Positions 44,324 through 53,396 of a DNA stretch of 64,000 nt are shown here, one piece after another. The DNA comes from Paucisalibacillus globulus DSM 18846. GTDB lineage: Bacteria > Bacillota > Bacilli > Bacillales > Amphibacillaceae. The notes under the pieces were generated by a model. That model made no database searches. It was not told where the DNA came from and saw only the letters and a list, made by a program, of their open reading frames with translations. Both the position numbers and the translations under genes were made by a program. How positions within the stretch are numbered: the first letter of the stretch is position 1; each line of letters opens with the position of its first letter. The stretch is taken from NCBI RefSeq assembly GCF_000482485.1, contig NZ_AXVK01000028.1, forward strand, positions 1 to 64,000, written 5' to 3'.

Positions 44324-46050
44324 TATGCCGTCCCTCCTTGCTGAATATTCACCATACGCTGATATACATCGCTTGATTGTAATAAATCGACATGCGTCCC
44401 GGATGCAATAAGTTTCCCATTATGTAGTAAAAGAATTTTATCCGCATTTTTAATGGTGTATAGTCTATGTGCAACAGTGATAATGGTAGCATTTTTCCCC
44501 AATTCTCGAATGGAGGCTTGGAGTATTTGCTCTGTTTTCAAATCAAGCCCAGTCGTTGGCTCATCGAATAGGATAATAGATGGTTGTTTTAGAAAAGCCC
44601 GTGCAATAGCTATCCGCTGCTTTTCTCCACCAGATAATCCTCTACCCGCTTCTCCAATTGGTGTATCATACCCATTATTAAGGGATTCAATTAAGGAATG
44701 GATACCAGCTCTTTCAGCCGCTTCCATAATTTCTGCACGGGATGCTCTTCTCATTGAACCTATTGCAATATTATCAGCAATCGTGCCTGAGAACAGGTAT
44801 GGATCTTGTGAAATATAACTTAAGGAGTCAAACCACGATTTCTCACTCCGTTGTTCCTGTGGTTTTCCATTGATGTTCAGTTCACCTTCTGTAATGGGAA
44901 CAAGTCCTGCTATCATATTCAGTAGCGTTGATTTTCCCGATCCTGTTTTCCCTATAATCGCGACCTGCTCATACGGATGAATTTCCACATGAACATCATT
45001 GATGGAAAATTCGCCTTTCCCATAACTAAATCCAGCACCAATAAGTTCCAATACTGGCGGCTGATTCAGAGTCAAGTTCTCTTTCCCCCACTTCACTCCC
45101 TGATCCATTTCAGACAATTCATCTTCCAGTTTCTTTGCAGCCCCCATACTAGCTCTTCCCGTATGAAAGGCACTACCTAGATCCTTTAACTTCGAATAAA
45201 ATTCTGGGGCTAGAACTAACATTAAGAAACCAGTGTAAAACGTGATGTCTTGGAAAATAATCATTCGTACGGCAACTTCTAATGCAACGAGGCCAATACT
45301 TAGCATCGAAATAAATTCAAGTGCAAGTGAATTGGAGAAGGCTACCTTCAGAACTTCCATCGTAGCATCCCGGAAATCCAAGCTACTCTTTTTAATTCTT
45401 TCCTTTTGCTGCTTCGAGCGCCCGAATAATTTAAGTGTCGTCAGCCCTTGTAAAGTATCTAAAAACGTTCCTGAAAAAGTAGCCATCTTATCAAGCTGTT
45501 CTTCCGATTTATCTTTCGTGTTAAATCCAATAATCATCATAAAGATTGGGATAAAAGGTGCCGTAACTAAAATAATAATACCCGTCGTCCAATGCTCCAT
45601 AAATATAACAAAAAGAAGCATAATAGGGATGATCGAAGACTGAATGATTTGTGGAATATAGCTACTGAAATAGCTATCCAGTTCATCCACCGTGTCCATC
45701 ATCACACTAACCTTTTGACCAGATTGCCCATGCAATGAAGTCTGCAATGGACTATTCGAAAATTTATTTAAAAGTGATTGCCTTAATTTTCCTTTAACGA
45801 TTGCAGCCATTTTAATCCCCGTTCTCCCACTCCAAAAAGTGAAGAACGTTCTAGCAAGAAGAACAGCCAAAAGTCCGAGAATCAAAGGGATAACTTCCCC
45901 AAAGCTGTCTTCTTTTAAAAATACTCGGTCCACAATCATCACAAATAAATAGCCCTGTGCAATCACCGCGAAACCTGTTACTATAGCAACTATAATTAGA
46001 ATAACTAATTTACGCTTCTGTTCCATCATCAAATCCTTAAGCCTATTCAA
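44323..46050 (-). CDS. cydD: thiol reductant ABC exporter subunit CydD
   Basis: First gene of the cydDC pair. 575 residues with an N-terminal membrane domain (about 1-310) and an ABC domain with Walker A GKTGSGKST, signature LSGGEKQR and Walker B IILFDEPTTG. RVFLKEDSF in the first periplasmic-side loop follows other Bacillus CydD proteins. RBS TAGGGGG upstream. Confidence 0.9.
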   Translation of the reverse strand: MNRLKDLMMEQKRKLVILIIVAIVTGFAVIAQGYLFVMIVDRVFLKEDSFGEVIPLILGLLAVLLARTFFTFWSGRTGIKMAAIVKGKLRQSLLNKFSNSPLQTSLHGQSGQKVSVMMDTVDELDSYFSSYIPQIIQSSIIPIMLLFVIFMEHWTTGIIILVTAPFIPIFMMIIGFNTKDKSEEQLDKMATFSGTFLDTLQGLTTLKLFGRSKQQKERIKKSSLDFRDATMEVLKVAFSNSLALEFISMLSIGLVALEVAVRMIIFQDITFYTGFLMLVLAPEFYSKLKDLGSAFHTGRASMGAAKKLEDELSEMDQGVKWGKENLTLNQPPVLELIGAGFSYGKGEFSINDVHVEIHPYEQVAIIGKTGSGKSTLLNMIAGLVPITEGELNINGKPQEQRSEKSWFDSLSYISQDPYLFSGTIADNIAIGSMRRASRAEIMEAAERAGIHSLIESLNNGYDTPIGEAGRGLSGGEKQRIAIARAFLKQPSIILFDEPTTGLDLKTEQILQASIRELGKNATIITVAHRLYTIKNADKILLLHNGKLIASGTHVDLLQSSDVYQRMVNIQQGGTA

Positions 46051-46161
46051 TGCACGAGCCCCCTACAGGAAAATTGTTTTGTGAGTCTCTTCACATTAGT
46101 ATACATGATTTAGATAACGGAATAAAACCCAAGGCCCACCCTTAACACAAAAGTCATAATT

Positions 46162-46221
46162 GCTCCATGGGGTCAAATCTTTTCGATGGGGCGAGTAACC
46201 GCAGCCCCAGGTTCCTTGGCC
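46162..46221 (+). repeat. long REP variant with inserted GCGAGTAACCG core
   Basis: Left half GCTCCATGGGGTCAAATC, middle GATGGGGCGAGTAACCGCAG, right half CCCCAGGTTCCTTGGCC. It looks like a REP with about 35 bp between GGGG and AGGTTCCTTGGC. Confidence 0.65.
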
Positions 46222-46476
46222 TGATTTAAAAGCTAACTTAGAATCAAATGGATATATTCTTATATGGCCTATCCATACCTAATTTCCCCAAAATAAAACC
46301 CTTATTAAATAACAATTCTCGTATCATTTAATAATGGGTTTTCTATTTTTGTGTTATATGTTTTACCATATTCCTATTGACTAACTTCATTAACGAGCTA
46401 CGTAAATTACTTTTCACTCTCCTATTCATTAATTGTACATTAAGTTTCCAAAGCCGAAGAAAACTGTCCTGTGACA
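46222..46476. terminator. intergenic region with strong bidirectional hairpin (46295-46342)
   Basis: AAAACCCTTATTAAAT and ATTTAATAATGGGTTTT pair over 16 bp with TTCTATTTTT on one side. It lies behind the protease/matrix operon and upstream of cydD, and would stop transcripts of the former. No gene was seen in the rest. Confidence 0.75.
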
Positions 46477-46851
46477 CTAAATCTGATATCTTGGGTCATT
46501 TGGCTTTGGGGGAATACTTATTATTTGACTCTTGTAAATTGCTTCGATTTCATTGGATTTCAGTAAGTGTATTATATCTTTTCCTTTTAATTTCATTGCG
46601 ACACCATTATATGCTTCTTTGTACCGATTCAAAATGATATATTCAATTTGGTTTTTGTCCAGGTATGTCACTACATCTTGTTGAAATTGATGATGACTTT
46701 CCTCCACCAATTGTCTTGCCTCTTCCATTGTCAGATACGGCATTAGCTTGACTTGAATTACTGCTGGCTTTGTTTTAAATTGAACAATAATTTGTACGTT
46801 TTCTTCACTATCAAGATCTATTTTAGGATCTATAAATATAGGTGAATTCAT
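46477..46851 (-). CDS. free-standing subtilase-propeptide (inhibitor I9-like) protein
   Basis: 124 residues without signal peptide. VQIIVQFKTKPAVIQVK, the middle helix ARQLVEESHHQFQQDV, and YKEAYNGVAMKLKGKDIIHLLKS align with the propeptide of the Vpr-like protease encoded 2 kb upstream in the same cluster (there VNIIVEFKQDPAKIAV... YRDAFNGVAMTIPGDQVVNLIE). Free-standing I9 domains act as protease inhibitors or chaperones in other organisms. Lack of a visible signal peptide suggests a cytoplasmic role, perhaps guarding against premature activity. Last gene of the cluster, 157 bp from its neighbour. Confidence 0.75.
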   Translation of the reverse strand: MNSPIFIDPKIDLDSEENVQIIVQFKTKPAVIQVKLMPYLTMEEARQLVEESHHQFQQDVVTYLDKNQIEYIILNRYKEAYNGVAMKLKGKDIIHLLKSNEIEAIYKSQIISIPPKPNDPRYQI

Positions 46852-47008
46852 CCTAATTTCCTTTCCATTTTGAAAACCTTTTATTTACCATACGTTCATA
46901 TTTATTGCAGTAATTGCTCCAATATGTATAAAAATCATTTCTTCCTGCTATTCATCACCTACTGGGAAGGACATGATAGCATTATCATGTCCTCCAATCC
47001 CCATCCGT

Positions 47009-47512
47009 TTATTCATTTTCATGTTGTGTATGCGTTTCATCGTCACTATCGTTATTTCGGTACCCAGTTTCCATCGCATCCTCTTCTTCTAATTCTAGTA
47101 ATTCCTCGTTACTTTCACAATTTATTGGAATTTCTATCATCTCTTCAATATAATGATTAAAAACTGACAATGGAATTTGAATCTCATTTACTAGCCCAGA
47201 ATTCGGTGTTGTAATTACTTCAGATAAAGTTTCACCGGGTAATAAATAATGACGGATTTCCTGCAACTGAATTGGTAATTCTATTTCATAGAGGTTCGTA
47301 ATAGTAACTTTGACTTGAGCTTGTCCATTCTCACATGAAACTTGTGTCGAGGAAACGGAAATAAGATCCTCAGTAACAGCATTAACCAAACTGCCTTTTG
47401 CTTCTGTTTCACTAACAAACCATGCAGCAGTTCCTGTTTTGGCGAGAAAAGATAAAAGGTAGCACAACACCAAAACAAGTAACACAAACAGCATCCCTTT
47501 TCCCTTTACCAC
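47009..47512 (-). CDS. small secreted protein of the SipW/TasA cluster, unknown family
   Basis: 167 residues from GTG. The N-terminal membrane segment is followed by AAWFVSETEAKGSL, which parallels YSWFTSEINAQGNM in the neighbouring TasA-like protein. It is therefore a likely SipW-type substrate. A beta-rich middle and a very acidic C-terminus (LLELEEEDAMETG, then Asp/Glu/His-rich) follow. Two cysteines lie at about 59 and 132. It could play the TapA-like assembly role, but no direct TapA similarity is seen. 21 bp downstream of the TasA-like gene. Confidence 0.65.
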   Translation of the reverse strand: MVKGKGMLFVLLVLVLCYLLSFLAKTGTAAWFVSETEAKGSLVNAVTEDLISVSSTQVSCENGQAQVKVTITNLYEIELPIQLQEIRHYLLPGETLSEVITTPNSGLVNEIQIPLSVFNHYIEEMIEIPINCESNEELLELEEEDAMETGYRNNDSDDETHTQHENE

Positions 47513-47533
47513 CTACTCACCCACTTGTCATTC

Positions 47534-48202
47534 TTAGTACTCTGCACCATTATCCGTTTGTTTTGCATTTATCTTTAAGCCTGCATTATATTTAGCACCT
47601 TGGTATTCGTTCCCGGCGCTCTCATCCAATTTAATTCCAACCATGATATCAATATATTGTCCTTCTTCCAATTGCCAGAAAGAATCATCGTCTCCCTCAC
47701 CAAGCAAGATTTCCCCAGAATCTGCTACTGCTTCTGACATAACCTTTCCAATAACCTCCACTCCTTTTGGGAGGTTTGCCGTTGAAACAGAGCGCTCATT
47801 AGTCGTTCCATTAAATAGGTTTTCAAGAGCAATCTTTGCATCCTCATAAACATCCTGCCCCGGAGTAACTGTATACTTCATTGCCATGTATCCGATATCA
47901 TATTTTTCAAGGGAAGCTTTGTCTACCGAATGGCTGTAAGTTGCCTTTAAAATAGTGTCCATATCACCGGTATTAGAGATGCTAACCCAATTTCCATATT
48001 GAAGCTGTGATGGTGCAAATTTCACACCAGAAAATAGTGTTTCTTCGATATCTGCACCATTATTAATTTCTAACGTACCATTATCCATATTTCCTTGTGC
48101 ATTTATTTCTGATGTAAACCAGGAGTACGTTCCCACACTAGCTGTTGCTATAATCACTCCTGCAATAGCTGTTCCTAACAAAAAGTTCTTCGTCTTCTTC
48201 AT
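47534..48202 (-). CDS. TasA/CalY (camelysin) family matrix protein
   Basis: Secreted fibre-forming or peptidase-M73-like protein of 222 residues. The signal peptide ends ATASVGTYSWFTSE, the mark of SipW-processed proteins. FAPSQLQYGNWVSISNTGDMD and the domain through residue 215 match the TasA/CalY fold. TasA forms biofilm amyloid-like fibres in B. subtilis; CalY (camelysin) is the B. cereus relative. Directly behind sipW (19 bp), as expected for protease and substrate. Confidence 0.9.
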   Translation of the reverse strand: MKKTKNFLLGTAIAGVIIATASVGTYSWFTSEINAQGNMDNGTLEINNGADIEETLFSGVKFAPSQLQYGNWVSISNTGDMDTILKATYSHSVDKASLEKYDIGYMAMKYTVTPGQDVYEDAKIALENLFNGTTNERSVSTANLPKGVEVIGKVMSEAVADSGEILLGEGDDDSFWQLEEGQYIDIMVGIKLDESAGNEYQGAKYNAGLKINAKQTDNGAEY

Positions 48203-48221
48203 CCTAAATTCCTCCCTTATT

Positions 48222-48764
48222 TTATGAACTAGACTTTCTTGTATGGTATGTGTTTCTTGATTGTTCCCATAACGTCAAACCAAAATAACCAATTAGTGGT
48301 ACCACAATAAATAGGATAACTCCGATTGGACTTCCGATAAATTTTGCTATGTGCCCACCATTATTAATAAGAAATACCTTTTTCCCCATTAATTGTTCAG
48401 AAGAAACAACTTGTTCATCATTCACATTATTGTTATCCCCTTTCGTTACAAATCCAGAATTCCCATCTTGCTGGACAACTTTCACTACCCGGTGAGTAAC
48501 AAATTTACCATTGCCTTCGTGGAATGTAATAACATCGCCTTCTTTGATAGATGAGGCAACAACTTTTTTAATAATAATCAAATCACCTGTTTCGAAGCTT
48601 GGATTCATACTATTCGATAGTACTGTTAATGGCTGATAACCAAAAATGGATGGAGGTGTATCTGAATTCAATTTTAATTGGATGACAAGGAATATAATAA
48701 CTAGGAATAATACGATGAATAAAACACGGAAAGTATATGCTAGAGCCTTTTTTAGAATAACCAT
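48222..48764 (-). CDS. sipW: signal peptidase I, ER-type (SipW)
   Basis: 180 residues with an N-terminal helix, catalytic Ser52 in SNSMNPSF, His91 in THRV (His instead of the bacterial Lys general base) and Asp110 in GDNN, then a C-terminal membrane helix. This Ser-His-Asp set defines the ER/archaeal type used for TasA and TapA in B. subtilis. 70 bp downstream of the protease gene and 19 bp upstream of its presumed substrate gene. Confidence 0.95.
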   Translation of the reverse strand: MVILKKALAYTFRVLFIVLFLVIIFLVIQLKLNSDTPPSIFGYQPLTVLSNSMNPSFETGDLIIIKKVVASSIKEGDVITFHEGNGKFVTHRVVKVVQQDGNSGFVTKGDNNNVNDEQVVSSEQLMGKKVFLINNGGHIAKFIGSPIGVILFIVVPLIGYFGLTLWEQSRNTYHTRKSSS

Positions 48765-48834
48765 TCCTCATCCCTCCACTTGTATCAAGATTGGAAATTC
48801 GTACACATCTGACATGTGCACGAATTTTCCTACA

Positions 48835-51800
48835 TTAATCATGTAATGGCTCAAGACCCAATGCCTGTAAAAAATCATCTAATCCTTTTTCCCCTAACTT
48901 TTCCATCGGACGTTTAGTTATACTCGGTCCAACTTCTAGGAAATTTGTTTCAATAAAGCGGATATCTGTTTCATCCACTATGCCGTCTTTATTAAGATCT
49001 GTATGAACGTCATTTTTTCCATACTTAGCAACAACACGCATGACATCCAAAATATCAATGACTCCATCGCCGTTTATATCACCAGCTTTGTTCATTGGTG
49101 GTCGTATCCGTAACATTTCACCAAAAATTTCTCCATCCTCTTCTTTCCCAACCTTTGTTTTAACCGTACTAGTTAAATGGCCAGGAATTTCAAAGAATAT
49201 CTCATATTCCTCTTGTGTGACAGGTAATCCTTTAATTTCAAATTGTGCAAAATCATCAAAAGTACCTTGGTATGTTTTTCCATCTGGTCCTTTTGCATAA
49301 ACTTTCATCCCGAATCCCTCATAATCTGTTCGAATAGGAAAACCATCTGGATGCATAAAAGCTTCCGCAGCAAAAGTTCCATTCACTACCGAATGTTTCG
49401 ATATAAAGTGGTACTTATCATGTGCAAACACTGGGATGTTGTTCTCTGACTCGTCACCCGACTGTTGATAAGTAAATTGTTCAATCGCATCGAAACGTAA
49501 CTGAGCCTTGTCCCCATAATACGTATCACTAATTACTTCAAATGTAACATCGACAAATGGAATATCTCCACTAAATCCGGTCGTCTCCTCTTCATTTATT
49601 GAAGCACCAACATGTACTACTTTTGTCCAAATGTCCTCTTCAAATGTAGGCTCATGAAGTGTAACATTTAAGTTACTTTCTTCCGCAAAATCAACAAATT
49701 CTTCATTTAACTGTACATCTTTAAATTGATAGATTGCCTTATCGTATCCTAAGTCAAATTCTCCTGATATAAGATCCTCCACATTATTCAAATTCAACGT
49801 AAATGTGAGACTATCTCCTAATTTGACTTCTTCTTCTTCATAAGTGGCTTCCCCATAGGCTGTTCCCTTTTTAATAAATGTATATTGGATTCGTTCTCCA
49901 ACATTGGTTGCTAAATCAATTGGATCTAGCCCTAAATTTAATGGTTCATTTTCAATTTCCTCCGGTAGGACACCAAACTTCATTTCTCCATCTGCCGAAA
50001 CTGGTAACAAACCAGGAAAAGGTGAATTTTGGTAATAAGCTACGATATTCGCAGATTGATCGTATTCTACCCCATTTTCATTTAAGACATCGATGGTTGA
50101 ATCATAAACATTGGTGTGAACCCACAATGCATGGTACCCATCTTCGTCTGTATACATCGATTCATCCACTTCGATAATACCAGGCTCAATATCATTAAAG
50201 GTTATTTCCGCTGGTGTGTTATCTACAACAACGAATTGTTGAACCGTATAGTTGTTTCCATCTTTGTCAGTTCCAATCATCTTAAGATTAAAGTTGCCTT
50301 CAGGAAGTTTGGTTACTTCTTCACTAATTGGATTGACTGGGTCACCAGTAAACAGATTCACATTTCCCATAAATGCTTGGATAACATACATACTTCTATC
50401 CGGAATTATGCTGGTTGCATTCATCGACCCCACGTATCCAATCGGTTCATCCGTTTCGCTATCGGTTACAATAACATCTATCGTTTCCATTGGACTTTTA
50501 ACTCTGAATTCCATGCCTATAAACGGTATTAAGAATGAATGAAATGTCCATTCATTTGGTACAGCATGTCTATCTAGATTCATAAAATCTATTCCCTTTT
50601 CCGTCACACGGATTGCAAAAGGAATTTGATAGGTTTCTTCTGGGTTATGTTCATTAATTACTCGAAGATAACCTTCATAGTATCCTTGTTCCGCATCACT
50701 AGGAACAGTCAACTTCGGCTCCAAATCAACGTTTTGCTCAGCTGGCAATGTCAACTGTTGTTCCACATTCAGTTCTACACCATTTTCCGATGCATCTTGG
50801 CGATTATCTTTTGCTTGCAAAAATGCAACATCGAGTTGATACGTTTGTTCTTCCTCCGAACGGTTTCCAATCGTGATTTCCTTTGTTACCTCAATAGATT
50901 CGCCTTCATCAAAATAATGGCTTCCGAATACTAATGAACCTTTCTCCGTATCGAGAACAACTATTTCTTCACCCTCTACCATATCGGTTTGATCCTTTAC
51001 TTTGATATACGTAGTGGCATGTACCGCATCATACGCATTGATACGACCTGCACCAACCTCATAAACTGAATAATCTTCTTGTAAGTCAACAGAAGTATTC
51101 ATTAATGCCGCTTTTACATCAAAAGGGGAATACGCAGGGTTTTCCTGTAAAATTAAAGCCGCAACTCCAGCTACATGTGGAGAAGCCATGGATGTTCCTT
51201 GCATTCTGTTGTATGCTACATCATACGACTCATTTTCATGGTCATTGATATACCCAGGAACGGTTGAATAGATTGCAACTCCAGGTGCAACAACATCTGG
51301 TTTTATATCATAAGTCCCTTCCACAGGCCCCCTAGAACTGAAATCAGCCAAATGGTCGCCTACTGTTTGGATATTTCCAAGCTCACCAAAAGTAAACTGG
51401 GCACCATTTTCAACAGCTGCTTTCAATGCTTCTCCATCTTCATCAGATAAACGGAATGATGGAATATATGCCGTATTTTCACCGACATAATGCGGAATTT
51501 GACCTTCTTCATTGTTATACACAATAACAGCAACGGCACCAGCATCTTTTGCATTTCTTATTTTTTCATCAAATGCAAGCTCACCACGTTCAATAAGTGC
51601 GATTTTACCTGTCACATCCACATTAGCAAAATCATTCACTGACCCTAGTCCTACATAAACAACATCAAAAGATTGATCTTGATAGTTTGCTAGATTATCT
51701 GTAAAGTGTTTCGCTAGTAGTTGTACGTCATGAAAAGTTAACCCATCTGCTGTAGCAGTAAAAGTAGGGATAGTTTGTGATACATCACTTGCCCCAACCG

Positions 51801-53025
51801 TAATTGCCAATGCTGCAGTACCTGGAGCCCCAACTGTTTTTTCCCCTGGACCAGCATTTCCAGCTGCAACCACCGTAACAACATTAGAAAGCATGGCATT
51901 ATTTACTGCAACAGATGTAGGAGATAATGGATCATTAACATTCATTCCTAAGGACAGATTAATAACGTCCATTCCATCTTTTACTGCCTTATCAATACCT
52001 GCTAACACCCAATCTGTTTGTCCACTACCATATGGGCCAAGTACACGGTAGCTATATAAATCAACCCCTGGCGCAACGCCTATTACCGCAGAATCGACTG
52101 GATTGTCCTTTTGTCCGGCAATCGTACCTGAAACATGTGTACCATGTGAGGTATAATAACTACTACCATAATAATCATATTCTGGTTGGCCAGAAGTCTC
52201 CCAATCTTGATACGTCGTTTCCATTGGGTCGGCATCATTTTCTACATAATCCCATCCCAATACGGTATCTGGATCAACATTACTAGCGTCTTCCCCATCG
52301 GTATTTCGATATCCTTCATAGACGTTCGTTAAATCCGGGTGATTATAATCAATACCTGTATCAATTACACCTACCTTGATACCATCACCATTAACGCCTT
52401 CCTCATGGAGTCGGTCTACCCCAATTTGCGGGATGCTATCAATCATTTTTGGCTTTATTTTTTCACCATTCATTTCAGGGAATGTCAGCTGAACGGTTTC
52501 GTTTTTCCAAATTCGCTTAACGATCCCTGTCTCTATCAGGTTGACCACCTGATCCCCCGGTATTGTCATGGCAACACCGTTAAAAGCATCACGATATTCT
52601 TGTGTTATTACTATTTCCTCTTGATTGGCCGATTTAACACTCTTCCATTTTGAAATGGCTTGTTTAAATTCCTCATGTGCTGTATCCACTTGTTTCGTTG
52701 CCTCAGCTAACGTAACAGCGGAACGCTTTTTCTGAGCTTTTGCTTTTGCAACGGCAATCTTTGCAGGATCCTGCTTAAATTCAACGATGATATTTACAGG
52801 ACCAGCGCTTTCAAGGTTAATTTCTGGATGGATAGTAAATCCAGGTGTTGCCTCCAATTGATTTAAGGCACTACGCTCTTCGTCGGTAAGGTTTCCCAAC
52901 ACTTCCTCCACACTGCCCGATCCCTTTTTAGCCTGAATCAATCCTTGAGGAAGCATAGTACTAAGAATTAAAATTATTGATACTATCGTGGTTAGTAATC
53001 TTATTCTTCGTTTTCTTTTCATCAT
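48835..53025 (-). CDS. Vpr-like secreted subtilase with PA, cohesin-like and dockerin-like domains
   Basis: 1396 residues. Signal peptide (1-32), I9 propeptide (about 60-175), peptidase S8 domain with Asp222 (VIDTGID), His294 (HGTHVSG) and Ser612 (GTSMASPH), and a protease-associated insert (about 455-540). Beta-rich Fn3/Ig domains (about 680-1060), a cohesin-like domain (about 1065-1180; SGEFDLGYDKAIYQF) and a dockerin type I pair (about 1312-1365; GDINGDGVIDILDVMRVV and DLNKDGIVDETDIRFI, both calcium loops) follow. No sortase or SLH anchor was seen. First gene of the sipW/tasA cluster, divergent from the RRNPP regulator. Extracellular protease of the Vpr branch; a link with matrix remodelling is inferred. 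Confidence 0.92.
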   Translation of the reverse strand: MMKRKRRIRLLTTIVSIILILSTMLPQGLIQAKKGSGSVEEVLGNLTDEERSALNQLEATPGFTIHPEINLESAGPVNIIVEFKQDPAKIAVAKAKAQKKRSAVTLAEATKQVDTAHEEFKQAISKWKSVKSANQEEIVITQEYRDAFNGVAMTIPGDQVVNLIETGIVKRIWKNETVQLTFPEMNGEKIKPKMIDSIPQIGVDRLHEEGVNGDGIKVGVIDTGIDYNHPDLTNVYEGYRNTDGEDASNVDPDTVLGWDYVENDADPMETTYQDWETSGQPEYDYYGSSYYTSHGTHVSGTIAGQKDNPVDSAVIGVAPGVDLYSYRVLGPYGSGQTDWVLAGIDKAVKDGMDVINLSLGMNVNDPLSPTSVAVNNAMLSNVVTVVAAGNAGPGEKTVGAPGTAALAITVGASDVSQTIPTFTATADGLTFHDVQLLAKHFTDNLANYQDQSFDVVYVGLGSVNDFANVDVTGKIALIERGELAFDEKIRNAKDAGAVAVIVYNNEEGQIPHYVGENTAYIPSFRLSDEDGEALKAAVENGAQFTFGELGNIQTVGDHLADFSSRGPVEGTYDIKPDVVAPGVAIYSTVPGYINDHENESYDVAYNRMQGTSMASPHVAGVAALILQENPAYSPFDVKAALMNTSVDLQEDYSVYEVGAGRINAYDAVHATTYIKVKDQTDMVEGEEIVVLDTEKGSLVFGSHYFDEGESIEVTKEITIGNRSEEEQTYQLDVAFLQAKDNRQDASENGVELNVEQQLTLPAEQNVDLEPKLTVPSDAEQGYYEGYLRVINEHNPEETYQIPFAIRVTEKGIDFMNLDRHAVPNEWTFHSFLIPFIGMEFRVKSPMETIDVIVTDSETDEPIGYVGSMNATSIIPDRSMYVIQAFMGNVNLFTGDPVNPISEEVTKLPEGNFNLKMIGTDKDGNNYTVQQFVVVDNTPAEITFNDIEPGIIEVDESMYTDEDGYHALWVHTNVYDSTIDVLNENGVEYDQSANIVAYYQNSPFPGLLPVSADGEMKFGVLPEEIENEPLNLGLDPIDLATNVGERIQYTFIKKGTAYGEATYEEEEVKLGDSLTFTLNLNNVEDLISGEFDLGYDKAIYQFKDVQLNEEFVDFAEESNLNVTLHEPTFEEDIWTKVVHVGASINEEETTGFSGDIPFVDVTFEVISDTYYGDKAQLRFDAIEQFTYQQSGDESENNIPVFAHDKYHFISKHSVVNGTFAAEAFMHPDGFPIRTDYEGFGMKVYAKGPDGKTYQGTFDDFAQFEIKGLPVTQEEYEIFFEIPGHLTSTVKTKVGKEEDGEIFGEMLRIRPPMNKAGDINGDGVIDILDVMRVVAKYGKNDVHTDLNKDGIVDETDIRFIETNFLEVGPSITKRPMEKLGEKGLDDFLQALGLEPLHD

Positions 53026-53396
53026 AGACCCCTTTCAAATTAACTCATCTATGCTAAATTTTTGAAGTTACCCCACTCCCCTTTTTAGCCTTTATTTAGA
53101 TGACTTATTTAGAACAATCATATAAGCATAAATACATCGCTGTAAATTGGGGTTATTTTGATGTTTCTAAATATTCTGTGTAGTAATTAAGTCATATATC
53201 ATTAATCTAGTAACCAGAAATTAAATTGATTAATAGAAAAAACAGGATGAAAGTACTAAAAATTAGTGTCCCAAATTAAAGTACTTATGAGTTATAATTT
53301 ATAAAAGTCAGAAAATATAATGGAATTCGTAGGTATTTTTATAGGAGGATTATTCTATTCGATTTAAAAGCAGTCACAGGAAAGGAGAAATAATCA
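53026..53396. promoter_or_regulatory. divergent control region between protease operon and RRNPP regulator
   Basis: 371 bp, AT-rich. AAGTACT (53251-53257) and AAGTACTT (53279-53286) flank a 21-bp spacer. TATAAT at 53293-53298 may be the -10 of the regulator. These are candidates for regulator binding; no consensus could be confirmed. Confidence 0.4.
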
